DNA of 64,000 bases. Origin: Tetrahymena thermophila SB210. Taxonomy: Eukaryota; Ciliophora; Oligohymenophorea; Hymenostomatida; Tetrahymenidae. Below the pieces are notes generated by a model. It was not told where the DNA came from and did not search any database. It was given only the letters and a program-made list of their open reading frames with translations. Positions within the stretch are counted from its first letter, which is position 1, and each line of letters begins with the position of its first letter. The stretch lies in contig NW_002476254.1 in assembly GCF_000189635.1 (NCBI RefSeq), positions 248,001 through 312,000 of the forward strand. The letters run 5' to 3'. Positions 62,447 to 64,000 of this stretch are shown here, in pieces. The position numbers and the translations under genes were made by a program.

Positions 62447-64000
62447 ATGAGTCCCATAATTTAACCTCAAAAGGTAAATTCATTGAAACACTAATCTAAA
62501 TTAATATTTATTTTATTTTAGTAAAATGATTAAAAGTTAGCTAAGCTAAAAGACTAAGATAAATATCAAAATGCGTCTTTAAAAGTAGATTAATAAGATA
62601 TTAATTCTACCTTGAAAGGAGATAATATTATGAAAAATAATAAATTTCAAAATTACTCTATATTAGCTGATGAAATTCAGTAAAACTTGAACTTATAGAA
62701 TCGAAGAGTTTCTGCCCTTCTTAATAATGATAATACCTAGAATTATTTGAATTTAACTGAAAATTAAAGCTATTAAAGCACGAATAGAAGTTTAAATAAT
62801 AAACATACTTCTATAAATACTAATTACGATTAATAGCCTTGTAATGCAAACATATATAGCGTTCCATCAAATAATAGCAGTGTTATTAATAAATCTAACT
62901 CCACTTCGTTTCATCAAAGTAATCTACAATAAGGATAACAATAAAAAGAGTTAGTTAATACTTTCACTAATATTAATAATGGATAAGGTTCATAATAAAA
63001 TTCAACTACTAATTTGTCATATAATCACTCTATTAATAATAATTAATATTAAACAAGCTCAAACTAAACTTCTATCATGCATAATTCCATTAGCCAAGCA
63101 AACCCTTCCTTCTAAACCAGAGCAAATAATAAGAATGATTCATAGACTAACGAGAATAATTTTTAAATACAGTAAAATATTAGTTTGAATAGTAAAATAT
63201 AAAATATTCTGTCTCATGAGACAAAAAGTAACTTAGTGAGTAAAAATACTACAATATAGTATAATAACCCATTAAATCCTAACAACTAAGGATAATCACT
63301 ATCCTCTCATCCTACTTATAGAGAGAAAGAATTTAACATTGTGTAAGATTATAATCCAAAATCAATGATTGAAAAGCGTAGAAAATCTCATAGCATAGCC
63401 AATAACATTATTAATAGTAATTCCCGCAATTTAAAACAAGCAATAATTTAATCAACCTTATAGTAAGCTTAAGCATAAGAATTATCTTAGAATAATTCTC
63501 ATTTACAAAGCACAAATTCGATGATTAACTAAAATTTACCCTAGAATAGCTCTTAGATTATAAGTTATAATAACTAAAATTTCAGTTAATAAACTACAAC
63601 AAATAAATCTAATTCTAATAATCCAATTAAAACTTAAAATGGCCAATAGAATTTACAAACTAACATGATTTTATAGAACGTATCTTAAATAGGAAATAAT
63701 TTTGGATTAGCTCCTTCTAGTTAACATACTCCAACAAGTATTAGTCCTATAAATTACATGCAAAGCTAAAGTAATTATAGCAGTAATAGTAATTTAAATA
63801 ATGGATGTAGTAGTGGATCAAAGTAAAATATCTGTAATTAGCAACCTATCTTAAATTAGGCTAATGTTAGTTCAGGTACTTAAGATTAATCAAAATTAAG
63901 TGTAAATAAAGTGAATCTAACATTTGCAGAACAATTAAAAATTGAAAAACAAAAGAAACTGAAAGAACCAACTCTCAATATATTAAATTTAGGCATAAAC
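62447..64000 (+). CDS. Unknown N/Q/S-rich protein (5' part, runs off window)
   Basis: ATG 62447 (MSPIIQPQK), a 48-bp intron at 62474-62521, then an exon open to the window end: 502 residues so far. Early residues (LAKLKDQDKYQ and FQNYSILADEIQQNLNLQNRRVSALL) are helical; most of the rest is Asn/Ser/Gln-rich. A basic RRKSHSIANNIINSNSRN segment follows KEFNIVQDYNPKSMIEK, and just before the edge LTFAEQLKIEKQKKLKEPTLNIL looks like the start of a charged helical part. The C-terminal portion, which may hold the recognisable domain, lies outside. Long N/S-rich leaders like this occur on ciliate kinases and RNA-binding proteins, so identity is open. Confidence 0.75.

Overview
The window is a piece of a ciliate somatic (macronuclear) genome, most like Tetrahymena or a close relative. 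In-frame TAA and TAG occur all through otherwise well-conserved proteins, usually where a glutamine is expected. Only TGA ends genes (nuclear code 6). Base composition is extremely AT-rich, especially between genes. Introns are short (mostly about 48-260 bp), start GTAA/GTAT and end TAG/AAG. Read with the standard code, every gene breaks into short fragments, so all genes below were read by hand with code 6.

Layout, left to right. 1-732: 3' end of a class 3 lipase. 2415-3926: Q/N-rich protein. 4720-7908: pseudokinase joined to leucine-rich repeats. 8642-10881 (-): acylation-signal-bearing AGC-like kinase. 12471-15692: CDKL-type kinase. 16601-17404: NAA60-like acetyltransferase. 17830-19143 (-): possible UVRAG/Atg14/Vps38-like protein. 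20480-21014: LAMTOR5-like Ragulator subunit. 22218-23144: D-aminoacyl-tRNA deacylase with a repetitive tail. 23622-25054 (-): unknown. 25626-28678 (-): ankyrin-repeat protein. 29194-30341: DnaJ protein. 31024-32207 and 33621-34031 (-): poorly resolved genes. 34032-38866: gene desert. 38867-39790, 40245-41130 (-) and 41793-43823: two unknown proteins and a B-box-like zinc-finger protein. 44738-46582 and 50760-52605: two tandem methionine aminopeptidase 2 genes, with an unrelated unknown gene (47130-48449, -) between them. 53619-58052 (-): SNF1/AMPK-like kinase with a roughly 1,000-residue Q/N tail. 60047-61806 and 62447-64000: two Q/N-rich proteins, the second running off the window.

The genes are independent transcription units on both strands separated by AT-rich spacers; there are no operons. 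Several products belong to nutrient and growth signalling or membrane trafficking in other eukaryotes (SNF1-like kinase, LAMTOR5-like, possible UVRAG/Atg14-like, CDKL kinase), but nothing in the sequence shows that their proximity is functional. I saw no rRNA, tRNA, CRISPR array, telomere repeat, transposon or virus-derived element. The strongest leads are the METAP2 pair with identical exon structure, the pseudokinase-LRR fusion, and the compact LAMTOR5-like gene with its NAGNAG splice acceptor.
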